DNA of 64,000 bases from Ilex aquifolium (GCA_951799425.1 OX637395.1:5668951-5732950); one strand, 5' to 3'. Counted from the first letter of the stretch, positions 11,766 through 23,700 are shown. Notes: generated by a model from the letters alone, not told the origin. Numbers and translations: made by a program.

Positions 11766-12909
11766 CTGGTCTCTGCTTCACCTTCACTGCGAGCTCGATG
11801 CCTCAAAGACTCGATCAAAGACTCGAATCGACGGGGAAGGAACTTTCGATCCCTAACCTTCTTCATTGCGATTTCGATTTTCGAAGGAGAAAGTTGCTTC
11901 ACCTTCACAGCTTCACTACTTCAGAGTTCCATCTACATCGAGGCAACAGATCAACGACGACCACCAGGCACCGCAACAAGTATACTACTGTCTACCAGTA
12001 ATATTTACACTTTGTGGGTTGCATTTTTTTTTTTTTTGTGGGTTACAATATTGTTGGGATGTTATTGATTTTAGAAATTTTTAGGCTTGAAATATGGGGG
12101 CTTTGTTAGCATTGGGTAGGATCTTTTGAATACAATTATGGCTGTTGGTAAGCAACTGTTTAAAAGTGATTTTGGTTTGTGCTAAGACCTGAACTTTTGA
12201 TTTTCTAATTTTATCTCTGTATTGGTGGGACTGTGTTGGAATTGCTCAGGCACCTTGTGCCTTAATGACTTCTAGCCTGTTATAAGCCTTCTGTACTTAA
12301 AGTAGATCATGCTTTCTGGTTGAAAAAAAAAAAAATATGGGGGCTTTGTTGCAGTCTTTGTTCTTGAATTTCAATTTGTATTTTTTTTGGTCTGGCTTAT
12401 TGTGTGTGTTCATGTATATATAAATGTAGGAAGAGTAATTTATTTTTGTTTAATTTTCTTTTCTTAGTTTGAGTCACTGAGGGCTTGAAATCTTGTTTGT
12501 ATCAAGAATTTTCCTATTTTAAGCAAACTATTCAATGGAGTCATCGTCTTTACCATCTCATTTCGCATTTCTGTAGTTTCATGGTTAGCTAATGTTTGTT
12601 TAGCTATGTGCTAAGGAACTTCTGACTTCAATTTTCATATATAGCTAATTTTATATGTGAGTATGATTTTTTTATGTTGTGAAATGAGCTGAGTTTGGAT
12701 TTATTGCCTTATGTATCTGTATTTAACTTTACATGTTTGTTGTTATTATCATAATTATTGTGATTTTTTAGTCTATTAATTATTATTTATAATTATTATT
12801 TATTTTTTTATTATATAACCGGTTCGACCAGTAACCCAACGGTTGAACCAGTGACCCATTGACCCAGTCCCTCTGCCGGGTTGATGTCCGGGCCGGGTTT
12901 TAAAACTAT
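11436..12909. mobile_element. Nested Mutator-like non-autonomous element (1.47 kb)
   Basis: The left end CAGTGTTTTAAATCCCGGCC and the right end, read in reverse (ATAGTTTTAAAACCCGGCCC), are inverted repeats. They continue into CCGGTT/AACCGG-rich subterminal sequence on both sides (11445-11610 and 12818-12900). A perfect 9-bp target duplication, GGCTAGGGT (11427-11435 and 12910-12918), supports a Mutator-like insertion. The interior has a (CT)n tract at 11733-11762 and leader-like sequence at 11660-11990, which could be a captured gene fragment. No transposase is visible. Confidence 0.75.
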
Positions 12910-13741
12910 GGCTAGGGTTCTTCGTTGGCTGCGTTTCGATCGATGGCTTGGATGCTTCGATCGACGGCTGTGTTTCGTAGTGAAGAACACCCGGCCAGAA
13001 GACAGCGAATACAATGAAGATGGAGAGAAAAGCTTTCGTTTAAGCCAAAAAAAAAAAAATTTAAACAGCCTTGCGCATATCGTTCGTATCGTATCGATAC
13101 GTATCGTATCGTAAAAACGTATCGTGTATCGGACGATACAACGCAAAAACGATACAAAACTACGATTCGTATCGGACGACCTCCGTATCGTAACGTATCG
13201 TACGATACGCGATACGTATCGTACGATACTAACAACAGTGGGTGTGATAGTGAGTCCGGTAATTAGTTTGATATTATTTACTTTGTATCTAAAAGGTGGA
13301 TTGATTGGAGATTTTGTTGATTGACGATAATTCTCATTTTTTTTGTTTGGTTTTTTTTCATTGTGTCTTTAGACACGAGGTTTGATTATGAGTTGTAGGC
13401 ACAAGTTGATATTGTCAATTGGAACATGTTTTAAATGGGCACTCAATCGATTTTTTTTTTAAAGATAACAATTAGTTTATATCAACTAATAAAATTTTGT
13501 TTGTTACACCAATTATTTTAATTTGAGATTCATGTGCGGAATCATAACTACATGTAATATGTTGTGGATAGTAGTAGTGCTGAATAGATGGTTGAATTTT
13601 GCAATAGTGGATCCTAGTATAATGAAAGTTACTAATAGCTTTTTAAGGTACGATAATAAAATATGTAATTGTGTATACGTGTTCAAATATGTCTTTAGTT
13701 TTATTTTTAGAGGTAATGTTCATTTTTTTATATATATTCAC

Positions 13742-13912
13742 TAAGGGTAACCCGTGCCTGAAGGCACGGTGCAACGTAAGTGAGAAGTGATGGATTTGGG
13801 ATGGTAAAAATTCAATGTGAATGATTTTGAGAGGCATGTTGGAGACCGTTAGATGAGTCTATTTGAGACCGTCGAATGAACTTATTGAAGTCTGTCCTAT
13901 TTAATATTATAG
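13742..13912 (-). mobile_element. Short Helitron-like element (minus orientation)
   Basis: Read on the minus strand, it starts near 13912 with TCTATAATATTAAATAGGAC. It ends with the hairpin CCGTGCCTTCAGGCACGGG followed by TTACCCTTAG and then T. AT-rich start, GC hairpin and terminal AG before T fit a Helitron. A similar 5' end recurs at about 14226-14266 and 15367-15405 (TCTATAATATAAAA in reverse), each preceded by the GACCGTTGGATGAG-type phrase. Ends are not perfect (CTTAG rather than CTAG). Confidence 0.4.
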
Positions 13913-14973
13913 ATTTGACACAAATAAAAGTAATATTCTATAATATTTAATCTTCTTACAAATTCTATATTTTACTCATTTTTGGCTATATATTTCATAA
14001 TTTTTGAACCAAAGGAAGCTCCAACAAATCATACCAATACTCTAAGGAATCAATTTTAGTTTGCTAATTTTAAGAGATTTGGTATGGACTCTACACCCCC
14101 TCTATCCGCCATTGCCAGAGAGAGAGAGAGAGTGAAGAGTGAGAAAAGGAAGGTAAAATTCAATCTAAATGGTTTTCAGAGAGATATTGGTGGCCGTTGG
14201 ATGAGTTTATTTGAGACTGTTGGATGAGCTTATTGAAATCTTTCCTATTTTATATTATAGATAAATCCATGAAATATGATAGAATTGACTTAAAAAAATC
14301 GTTCCACTTTATATACATGTAATCAAAATCGAACATTAATTTATATACATGTAATCAAAATAGAGTCAAATCTAATATAAATTAAAAATCTAATTTATCA
14401 AAAAGCATATCACCAAAATATGTTATATCAAAAAAAGTTCTACAAATATCATTTATAAAATATTATTTTTTTAATTAGTACAAGTTATTACAAAATTATT
14501 AATTTATTAGAATATATTAGCGTTGAATTTTCTTAAGAGATAAAAAAATTAGTCTTGAACTTTTGATTTAAGATATGTGTAAGTTTGAGATAATTAATTA
14601 AATAAATAAAATTAAAATTAATTATATTCAATATAAATGTGTTAAGTAGTGCCCTTATTTTTTTTATTTGTTAAATTGATGAGTTTTTTTAATCAAAATG
14701 TTATTATTGTGTCTTATAAAAATTCAAAATGTTACGCTGCACATGTGATATTAATGACAAATTTGACTCATTTAATTATTATGTTAACGAAAGTCTTGTG
14801 CTCCAAGATCAGTCGTAATCGTTGACCAATTGGGGGGAAAATATTAAGGAAAAAATGGTAATTTCTTGACCGTTGGATGAATGAATTTGAGATCGTAGGG
14901 TGTGTCCAAAATCAACCGTAATCGTTGATCAATTGGAGAAAAAAATATTAAGTAAAAAAAAGGTAATTTCTTG

Positions 14974-15326
14974 CAAGGATCGAAATATCGTTTCGGTGTA
15001 CTATTTCGGTCACCTAGGAAACGGAAACGTTTCGACGTGTTTCGGAAACGTTTCGACCCGTTTCGGAAATATAATGAAAAAAATAAAAAATTTAAGAATT
15101 ATTTTTCTAAAACATTGATGGAAATATATCAAAGTATCTTGAAATACCTTGAAATATTCTAAAACAATTGTGCAAATGCATTGAAATATTATAATACATT
15201 TAAAAAACATTATGGAATACCTCGAAATATCAGAATTTCGATTCCATCATTGTTTCATTTCGGTCTCCTTGGAAACAGAAACGTTTCGGACGTTTCGACC
15301 GTTTCGAAACGATATTTTGATTCTTG
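14974..15326. mobile_element. 353-bp inverted-repeat MITE rich in CGTTTCG
   Basis: The ends CAAGGATCGAAATATCGTTT and, in reverse, CAAGAATCAAAATATCGTTT are inverted repeats. An 8-bp target duplication, ATTTCTTG, is perfect (14966-14973 and 15327-15334). The subterminal regions are full of CGTTTCG/CGAAACG motifs. Removing it restores TAATTTCTTGACCGTT, which matches the related sequence at about 14859-14875. The open frames inside are chance products. Confidence 0.8.
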
Positions 15327-15649
15327 ATTTCTTGACCGTTAGATGAATGAATTTGAGACCGTAAGATGGGCTTGTTGAAGTCACTCTGTTTTATATTATA
15401 GATTTTGAGTAGACATGTGTCTCAATTTGGAAAGAGAATCATGAAAGATGAGAGTGTGAGAGACAGTCAATGTCTTAGTATAGAAAGTGATCTCTTAACA
15501 TAGGAAACAAAATCAAGGGAATAATGATAAGAGTTGTAATATGTATTTTAGGAAGAGAGATAGAGTATAGGAATGAGAGATCGCTTAATTGCCGGATTTG
15601 ATTAGGTTGGGGAATTAAATTTAGGGATGTTAGTTTTGGAAACTAAAAA

Positions 15650-15835
15650 TTTTGAGCAGCAAAAATTTTTCAAGAGTTAATGTGGTACGTTGGATCGAAA
15701 CGATCTGAGACGTCAATAGCTTAAGATAGTTTGAAATATCGTTGGCCGTTGGATGATGCCTTTTTTTATCTCGAAACTAATCTGAGCCGCTCTTTGTCTC
15801 TTGAATTCAAAATCGTCCTACTTTATTATATAGAT
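15650..15835 (-). repeat. Helitron-like 5' terminal repeat copy
   Basis: In reverse it reads CTATATAATAAAGTAGGACG, then AGAGACAAAGAGCGGCTCAG and GACGTCTCAGATCGTTTCGA. It is a close match to the + copy at 392-590, extending to the AAAATTTTTAGTTTC segment. With the hairpin near 13750 it could delimit a larger minus-strand element of about 2.1 kb (13742-15834) with nested insertions. Confidence 0.5.
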
Positions 15836-17627
15836 AGGTTCTAGATATTTATTTTTATCGTTATGTTCATTTTTTTAGTTGATTTTTTTTTTGTTAGATA
15901 GTGCCTTGAAGGCAGGGGCAATAATTAATATGTATATATATATATACGACCCTATTTTTATTGGCCTAAAATGGAATAGATGCTTTACCCTAGTCCTAGT
16001 GGCACAATCGCAGTCATGCACATATAAAAACTCGTGTAGCACTCTGGCAATGGCATATTCATAATCCTTACTATTAAATCCTCGGAATCTGTAAATTGTC
16101 TCGATTCTCCTTAACTGGTTTGAAGAACACTATCGGGGAGACTCCACCGTTTTTCTTTCAAGGTCAATCAAGGGCTCCTTTCAAACTTTGTCGCCAAACA
16201 TGCCGGGTCTCTCTCTCTCTCTGAGATGTTGACAAGAATAAGGCCAGATATTGTGCTTTAATGTTTTAGTATCACTACCTAATAGAATTGTTTTTGGGAT
16301 CAAAGCGAAATCTTGGGTTTTAGTATTTCTTGTTGAATTTGTAATTTAGGATGATCAATGAGAGGTTAGGGATGAATTTTGCTATTTCTAGCTTCAATTG
16401 AGTTCAATTGAAAGAAAATAGATTCAGATGGTTTGGTTATATTCAACGGAGCCGATGGTGATAGAATTTTTCTTAATGGTGTTAGGAATAGGGTGGAATA
16501 AAATAATAAAAAAAATATATGAAAATATTTACCTTAAATGAGTGTATATTGTATAACTGAAATAAATGACGAAGACAGATTCATATACGAAATAATTGGG
16601 ACATATGGTTTGATTTGGTTTGGTTTGGTTTGGTCCATAGACTACTATTGTATAAAATTTCAAGTAGAGTCGAATTTAGGAGTATTTGGAACTAGGTTTT
16701 ATGGAATTTTAATAAAAGTGAGGACTACATGCATTATTTGGGAGTTTTTTTTTTAAACATAAGTTTTGCTATATCCAGACTTGGACTATTATTTTTTTTG
16801 AAAATTTCCCACTGGAGTCGAATTTAGGAGTATTTGGAACTGGGTTTTATCGAATGTTCATAAAAGTGAAGAGTATATTCTTGATTGAGTTTCAGTGGTT
16901 CTTTAAAGTTTCTGATTTTTTACTTTTATGTGAACAAAGAACATCTAGATTTTGATGTAGAATAAGTAGCTACTGTGCATTGTTCTTTAGACAAATTGGG
17001 AGAATATAGCAATTTTGAACTTTTTTTTAAAAAGTATGTTTTGTAGAAAGAGATAACTGTTAATTAATGAGTTTGTGAACTTTTACTCCCACATCACTGC
17101 TCGAGATTATGTAACTTCTGGTTAACTTATAGTCATTCTTTTCGCGTTTGGACGAGAAATAAGAGGAGCTTACAAAGTTGTTTATTGAGAGCCTAAATGG
17201 GAAGGTTTCTATCAACTGCCCAAACTCCAAAGTGCTAGATACTTGGTGATATTCTTTAGAGCATACTGAAATGTATTTGTCAAGTTGATCATTGTTTAGC
17301 AGAGCCGCAGAGGATCTATTTTTTTTAATTTTTCCCCATCTGGTACTATGTTTCTCTTTATATCTTGTGTCGTTGTTCATGTTCTTTTTAGCTCTTGGGT
17401 ACAAGTTTCTACCTACCATTTAAAGTTTCTTGAACTTAATAGTCAATTGCGATAGCATGATGTGTTGGAAAACTCAAACTTGTAGGTTTTCAGTTATCTG
17501 CGCAGAACTGTAGATGTTACAATAATTGCTGAATTGGTTGTTTGTTTCTTGGTTTTCTTAGGTTTTATTTTGAAATCATAAAATTGAAACCCTCCTTTTC
17601 CAGGGGATTCCTAAGCTTTTTTTTTTT
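15836..17627. other. Region upstream of the purine permease, no separate gene
   Basis: There are no convincing ORFs. At 15894-15925 a GTGCCTTGAAGGCAGGGGCAAT hairpin resembles the Helitron 3' end at 3543-3574. A short CT run sits at 16208-16222. Because the permease ORF seems to start at a splice acceptor (17654-17655), a first exon and the promoter probably lie in this stretch, but I could not single one out. Confidence 0.45.
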
Positions 17628-18947
17628 TTGGCATTTGCTTTATTTCCTCATGCAGATAATGAATATGCAATATTGGTAAAAGATGAAACTTCAACTTATC
17701 AGCCACCAGTATTGGTAAAAGATGAAACTTCAACTTATCAGCCACCAGTATTGGTAAAAGATGGAACTGCAACTGATCAGCCACCAACTTTGGTAAAAGA
17801 TGGACCTTCAACTGATCAGCCACCAACTTTGGTAAAAGATGGACCTTCAACTGACCAGCCACCAACTTTGGTAAAAGATAGAACTTTTACTGATCAGCCA
17901 CCATTGATCAAGCTTAAGCACTGGCAATCGTGGCTTATGATGGCTCTTAACATATTTTTCCTTCTGGTTGGTCAAGCTGCTGCTGTTCTTCTAGGAAGAT
18001 CTTATTATGATCATGGTGGAAATAGTAAATGGATGGCCACCCTTGTTCAAACTGCCGCTTTCCCTATCCTTCTAATCCCATATTTTCTTTTCACCTCCTC
18101 CCACGAGCCTTCAAGTGTGTCTCATCCACCTTCTCTTAAAACTGTATCCTTAGTCTACTTCGTTCTTGGTGTTGTCATTGCAGGGGATAACATGCTGTAT
18201 TCCGTCGGACTACTGTACCTATCAGCCTCTACTTATTCTCTCATTTGTGCAACCCAGTTGGCCTTTAATGCAGTTTTCTCTTTGATCATTAATCATCAGA
18301 AATTTACTGCTCTAATTCTCAATTCTGTTGTTGTGCTTTCATTATCTGCTTCTCTTATTGGTGTCAATGATGATTCTGATGGACCTTCTAGTGTTTCTAA
18401 GTCTAAATATATCCTTGGATTTCTGTGTACCCTTGGAGCTTCAGCTCTTTACTCTCTTTTACTTACCATAATGCAGCTTTCATTCCAGAAAGTTTTGAAA
18501 AAGGAAACTTTTTCTGTGGTTTTGGAAATGCAAATTTATACATCAGCTGTAGCCACATGTGTCTCTGTTGTTGGCCTTTTTGCAAGTGGGGAATGGAGAA
18601 CGTTACATGGAGAAATGAATGGTTATGGTACGGGGAAAGTTTCTTATGTGATGACATTGGTGTGGACTGCCGTGGCTTGGCAGGTTTGTTCTGTTGGTGT
18701 TGTAGGCTTGATTTTTGTGGTGTCTTCTCTTTTCTCTAATGTTATTAGTACTCTATCCTTGGCTCTTACTCCCATTGCTGCTGTGATTGTGTTCCATGAC
18801 AAGATGAATGGGGTAAAGGTAATTGCTTTGCTAATGGCTCTTTGGGGTTTCACCTCTTATATTTATCAAAACTATCTTGATGATCTTAAGGAGAAGAGAG
18901 CACAAGCTGATGTTAATGGTGCCCCTAATGGTTCTTCTTGTCAATGA
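17628..18947 (+). CDS. Purine permease (PUP family), N-terminus uncertain
   Basis: This encodes a plant purine permease, a drug/metabolite-transporter-type membrane protein; family members move purines, cytokinins and some alkaloids. The core (residues about 94-439) has about ten hydrophobic segments. It begins with HWQSWLMMALNIFFLLVGQA, followed by LLGRSYYDHGGNSKWMATLV, and has STYSLICATQLAFNAVFS and SNVISTLSLALTPIAAVIVF, all typical of the family. The core length of about 346 residues fits. Residues 16-93 are six 13-residue repeats (LVKDETSTYQPPV type), not a usual family feature. The ATG at 17628 is doubtful: a polypyrimidine tract ends in ATGCAG at 17655, a strong-looking 3' splice site, and PUP genes often have a short first exon. 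The real coding exon may start at 17656 with the start codon in an upstream exon. The frame is otherwise open to the TGA at 18945-18947. Substrate cannot be told from sequence. Confidence 0.93.
   Translation: MAFALFPHADNEYAILVKDETSTYQPPVLVKDETSTYQPPVLVKDGTATDQPPTLVKDGPSTDQPPTLVKDGPSTDQPPTLVKDRTFTDQPPLIKLKHWQSWLMMALNIFFLLVGQAAAVLLGRSYYDHGGNSKWMATLVQTAAFPILLIPYFLFTSSHEPSSVSHPPSLKTVSLVYFVLGVVIAGDNMLYSVGLLYLSASTYSLICATQLAFNAVFSLIINHQKFTALILNSVVVLSLSASLIGVNDDSDGPSSVSKSKYILGFLCTLGASALYSLLLTIMQLSFQKVLKKETFSVVLEMQIYTSAVATCVSVVGLFASGEWRTLHGEMNGYGTGKVSYVMTLVWTAVAWQVCSVGVVGLIFVVSSLFSNVISTLSLALTPIAAVIVFHDKMNGVKVIALLMALWGFTSYIYQNYLDDLKEKRAQADVNGAPNGSSCQ
17673..17906 (+). repeat. 39-bp coding minisatellite, six copies
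   Basis: Six in-frame 39-bp units start at 17673, 17712, 17751, 17790, 17829 and 17868. Units 1 and 2 encode the same 13 residues (LVKDETSTYQPPV), as do units 4 and 5 (LVKDGPSTDQPPT); units 3 and 6 differ. The near-identity suggests recent expansion. The unit is hydrophilic, so the array lengthens the cytosolic-type N-terminal tail in front of membrane segment 1. The antisense open frame here is a shadow of the repeat. Confidence 0.92.
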
Positions 18948-20604
18948 CTGTGTGGGAGTATTTTGGCATTTTTTTGGTTGCTGCTGTATCTATTTTGAAA
19001 GTTGTATTATTGATCTGGTGATGATACCTTTCCTGGAACTTTACTGTCCAGTCCCATTAGTATCTTTACCCTGCCTATCGGTTATGGGATTTATGGTTGT
19101 CCTCGGGAAACAAAGTCATTCCATTGTGTCTTACATAACATCATTGTTGGGTCCATTTTGTTTCTCATTGCAGTAAAATGAACTTCTCAATGCAGCTGTG
19201 AACTAAGTAAATACGTAATTTGATTGCTACGAGCTATAGGAGTTCAGATGATAGCTGAGGAATATTTCTCTATAATTTGCACTTATATGGGATAAGATTG
19301 GGTAGGTCTTTCCTTATTGGATAACCATACCCTCAAGCTCGAGGTTTTAATTTCTTATAAATATCTTTCACATAATTATGCTGTTGGCAATAGACTGAGA
19401 CAATTGTGTGACAAAGCTTGCAAGTGGTTCTACAACAATGGTTCTGCATGTTGCTGGAAGGAGGAACTTTGTGGTTTCTAAACAAATTGCAAGGAAATCG
19501 AAGGTTGGATATATTTGTTTGTTGGAAAACGTGTGATTTTGAGTTGAGTTCACATTGTTTGGAACATATGTTGATTGGGTTTCCATGGATATGGATTCTA
19601 TTTGTTGGAGTTGTGATGGGTGTGGTGCTGTTTAGCGAGCAGGTTTATTTGAGGCAACAGGAATACATTACAATCACTCGTTCTGTAGACTCATAGTTGC
19701 AACGTAAACCTCAAACACACCAACGGGTTTTATGCAGCTAGAGAGATACAAACTCAGGACATTGCAGGTCTGCAACTATTCCCTTGTCCCTTGTCCCTTG
19801 TCCCTTGTTTGATTGTTGAACCAACTCATAAGGGTTGAGTAGGTTCTTTTCGTTTTAATGATTGTTTGCACATTTTTGTTACAGTGTTGGAGCATATTTG
19901 GAAGCAATTTATCAGGAGGACAGCATATGGTTTGTTTGGGGAATTCTTGTTGGCTGCCTACAGTTAGTTTGTTGGATCATATCTATGTGTTTGTTTATTA
20001 AAACTTCATTTTTTATTGTTTTAAGCTATTTAGTGGTTTGATTTTTAGTACACTCATAGGTCATATCCAGTGAATGAGATTTTTGCTTATAGCAGATCTG
20101 ATCGGGGTTAGCGTAGATTCCTTGTTTTCAATTTTTAGAGAGGCTGTTGTGCAATATACTTCGAAATGTTTTAAAAATTCATTAGACCCCGTCAAATTCA
20201 GTATTAATTGGTATTTTTTTACCATTTTATCATTAGTGGTTGAAATGTTGTCTTAAATTGGGAAATACTGATTCAGTTCTTAACACATTTGAAAGTGGGT
20301 CTTAACTAATATTGGATTGGTTTTTTGCAGGTTTTGATCCAATGATTTCAGAGGGCATCCTTGTTTTTCAACCTTGGTTGGGAAATTGATGAATATAACC
20401 TCTTAACTTGGGTAGTGATCGCAACCATCGTTTTTTCTTTTACCCAAGTTAAGTGATGTAGAACAGATGATAATAGAGTTTTTGAAAGAGTTGAATCAAT
20501 AAAAAACCTAAAAGGCTAGTATACGTAAAATGTCTCCAAATCGGAATTGTGTGTGAAATTTGATCGTCAGTATACAATATTATTCGCTTTGGGGTAAACT
20601 TGTA
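18948..20604. other. Downstream of purine permease, no gene recognised
   Basis: The first part is presumably 3' untranslated sequence of the permease. A (CCCTTGT)n run of about four units lies at about 19781-19809. Open frames of 60-99 codons in this stretch show no family resemblance. Confidence 0.5.
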
Positions 20605-20613
20605 ATATGATAA

Positions 20614-20785
20614 GAGCAATACTATATATTCTAAATTTGTATTCTAAATATGCATCCTAAATCAATAAAGATGGTTGGATCAGTGGGTCCCAATTAAAAA
20701 AGTTGGTAAAACCCACTCATCCAATGGTTCCCATTCATTTGGGATGGACATTTGGGATACAAATTTGGGATATAAAACATTACTC
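20614..20785. mobile_element. 172-bp MITE with 9-bp target duplication
   Basis: The ends GAGCAATACTATATATTCTA and, in reverse, GAGTAATGTTTTATATCCCA are inverted repeats that extend for about 45 bp. The perfect 9-bp duplication ATATGATAA (20605-20613 and 20786-20794) is consistent with a Mutator-type MITE. It is too short to code for protein. Confidence 0.85.
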
Positions 20786-20794
20786 ATATGATAA

Positions 20795-23700
20795 ACTATA
20801 TTATACAACCAATGTCTTAATTCCACATTTCGAAATCATATTGTACACACTTCACAATAAAGTAAGTGAACTTAGTCCTTTCACAACACTTCATTCAAAA
20901 TCAACTTTCTTTTTGACACGTGTCCGTGTGGGACCCACCCAGACAATGAACTCTTATGATTTGTCTCTTGTCTTAACTATTATCATTACAAAATCAGAAA
21001 CCACTTATTAAACTTCAGTTCAAAGGATCAAGGATAGCTTAGTTTAGTGGAGGCATTAGAACATGGGAGATCATGGTTTGTTCTATAGTTAATAAAAGGG
21101 AATGGACCACAAACATACCCTTGCATTTAGGAGCTTGCTGATTGATTGTGCATTATTCTTCTTGCTAATCATTTATTATATTTATGAATAACAAATTTAA
21201 GAATAGAAAGAGCTATAGGTACAACTTAAATGCTTCACAAATAAGAAAGGACATGATGTGTAAAATAAGTTTAGACAAATAAAATGAGTTGAACAACCAC
21301 ACATAGAGTTCACGGTGATCGTTTGATTTCTTTATTTTTATAATGAGTTATAACAAAGAAAAATACAATAATACTTGAAAGTAAAAAACTCACGTAGGCA
21401 GACCTCGGCAGAGTGACAAAGTTATTCCGTTATGATTTGAGTCAGAAGAATAATCTCTTTCTTTCTCTACATGCTAAATTAAGGCTATCCTTCTAATCTA
21501 AACCCTCTAGTGACGGAAATTTTGTACACTAGACTATCTTTTATAGGTTGATAAGAATATTCTGACAAGAAGTTTTGAAGTGGTAGGCTTGAGAATTTAT
21601 TGATTCCATAATGATTAAATGAATAGTTAAACAAGAAAAAATTCCCTTTTGACTTAAATTCAAAGAATTTAGGGAAGTTTACTTTAATGAAAGGTTGAGA
21701 ACATGGAAGATCATTGTTTGTTGAATTTATAGACATAATGAAATGGAATAGACCACCAGTATTACACCAAGAATTGACAAGCGGATTAGTTTTTTAGTTG
21801 GCTGTGTTGATATAACTTAGATAAAAAAAATATACTCTACCATAGATAGGGCTGAACTTTCAAATCCGGGGGCTTTGTCCCCTCTCCCTTCCTCTCCCTT
21901 ACTCACCCTTTGAAAACCAGAACATTTGCATAGAGGGATATAGATGTGAGGGGTATATGTATGACACATGCTCCTCCACTAATGACAAATTTATAGACAT
22001 AATGAAATGGAATAGACCACCAATATGTTCTTAGCATTTGGCAGCTAGAGGCTTACATGTGCATTGCACTTGTAAATAAAGGAGGAGAGGAAGAGAAATT
22101 AAAGATACTAAGCAAAGTTGCAAATATGTATAGATATACTTAGTTGGAGTTGGAACTTATGGTTGATAACATAAATTTGACTCCTTTGTGCCTACACAAC
22201 TCGCATCTAGATGCGAGTGGGTTATGACTTAAAATTTGTTAGGTGAACCCGGAAAAGTTCTCGGGTTCAAATCTACAGTGATTCAAGTTTGAAAACGAGC
22301 AAATTTCTCATATATCGATCGGAGTCCATTCACATAAATGCGAAAGGTTGAAATGTGTGCGGAGCTTTGGACTCTCATCGAGGTGTGTATTGGTCGAATC
22401 ACAATTATTCGTGAGGTCATGTGGATTAACTTTATCGAGCTTGCAATCTAGGGGTTATCTCTTTCTTTTTTGACAAAAATCATGATATTTTTTAGGAGTT
22501 GTAATTTCTGACACAATACGAAAATACGACACGAAATTAGCGGGTTAGGGTTGGTCATTTATCGACATGAACCCGTAAATGACACAACCTGTGAACATGA
22601 ATAATAAATGGGTCGGGTTAGTGTCAAACACGAATAATACGAAATTGACACAACTAACACGTTTAACTAATAATTATAGGAATAAAATGTCATTTTTTTG
22701 TTATTTTTTTATCAAGTATTGACATAATTCTTATACAAAAAAGAAATATTTTTACTCATTTTTGTAATTATATTTATTAAATTAATTTTTAGTTTATAAA
22801 AAAAAATATGAGTGTGCATTCGATTAAGTCATAATGTAATCTTAAACTTAGATTTTAACGCTAAATTTTTTACTCATAAGTTACATGGGTCAACACGAAC
22901 AAAATACGAAAATAAACAGGTAAGATCGACATTTGGCTAGTGGTCGACACGAACTCGTAAATAACACGACACCAATATGTCCAGCACGATACGGTTATCA
23001 CCCCGAATATTTTTGGTAACCAAACTAGGCATTATGTAACCCAAAAACAAAACAACTTGATTTCATAGCCTTGTCGGCTTTGTTGAGTTGAGATGGTCAA
23101 AGCAAAAGCTGAATAAGTAATTATTTTTATAAATATCTTAAAACCAATATAATATAGAATGCCTAGTTGTTTATACGTTTCCCATTTATTTTATTTTTTT
23201 TCTTAAGGAATGTTTGTTTATATGTTTTATCTAATGCAAGAAACGATTTTTTTAATTTATACAAACTTCTTAGGCTGCAATATACATTGTTCAAACGTAA
23301 AAATCTCTATTTGTTTCTCAAGTGACATGGCTTAATGGATAATATCAAATTTGAATTCTGTAAGAGAATTCTGACTGAGTTGATATATGTGTTTTATATT
23401 TTTAGATTGCGCTGATTATTTTCTCGAGCTCAATGATTATCCACTGTGGTTTAGAGCAAGTTCCCAAAATGACAAGAGTGGCTAGCCCTTAGAGGGGTGT
23501 GAGAAGAGGTTGGATTTATGACCTCTGAGTTACCAAAGGAAATACCCAAATACTAAACCACCCTTAAGGGTTAGTTGCTATATATAATTTACGAGCAATA
23601 ACATGCATCCCGAGTATACATAGCAATCACGAGTTAAAAAACTCTTAGGAGTGATTCAGTGATTGAATTTGAATTTTGGCAATCTAGAAGTCTCAAGTTC

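Larger units (their letters stand above)
10802..13240. mobile_element. TATCG-rich terminal-inverted-repeat element (Mutator-like?)
   Basis: Both ends are packed with TATCG/CGATA motifs: the left end has ATAGTTATCAAATCGTGTAT, the right end GTACGATACTAACAACAGT. The ends are inverted relative to each other. Possible 9-bp target duplications flank them, GGCGTGATC (10793-10801) and GGTGTGATA (13241-13249), 7 of 9 identical, the length usual for Mutator-like elements. A second element (11436-12909) is nested inside. The interior also has repeats of GATGGCTTGGATGCTTCG. No transposase is seen. Confidence 0.5.

Noticed and set aside
11068..11908. Several open frames of 60-139 codons on both strands
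   Set aside because: They are products of the GATGGCTTGGATGCTTCG array, the CCGG-rich transposon end and a (CT)n run.
12811..13235. Arg/Tyr/Ile-rich open frames on both strands
   Set aside because: They are translations of the TATCG-word arrays at a transposon end.
17611..17865. Minus-strand 84-codon frame with LLPKLVADQLKVH repeats
   Set aside because: It is the antisense shadow of the 39-bp coding repeat in the purine permease.
18425..18739. Second open frame inside the purine permease
   Set aside because: It is an out-of-frame shadow of a well-supported gene.
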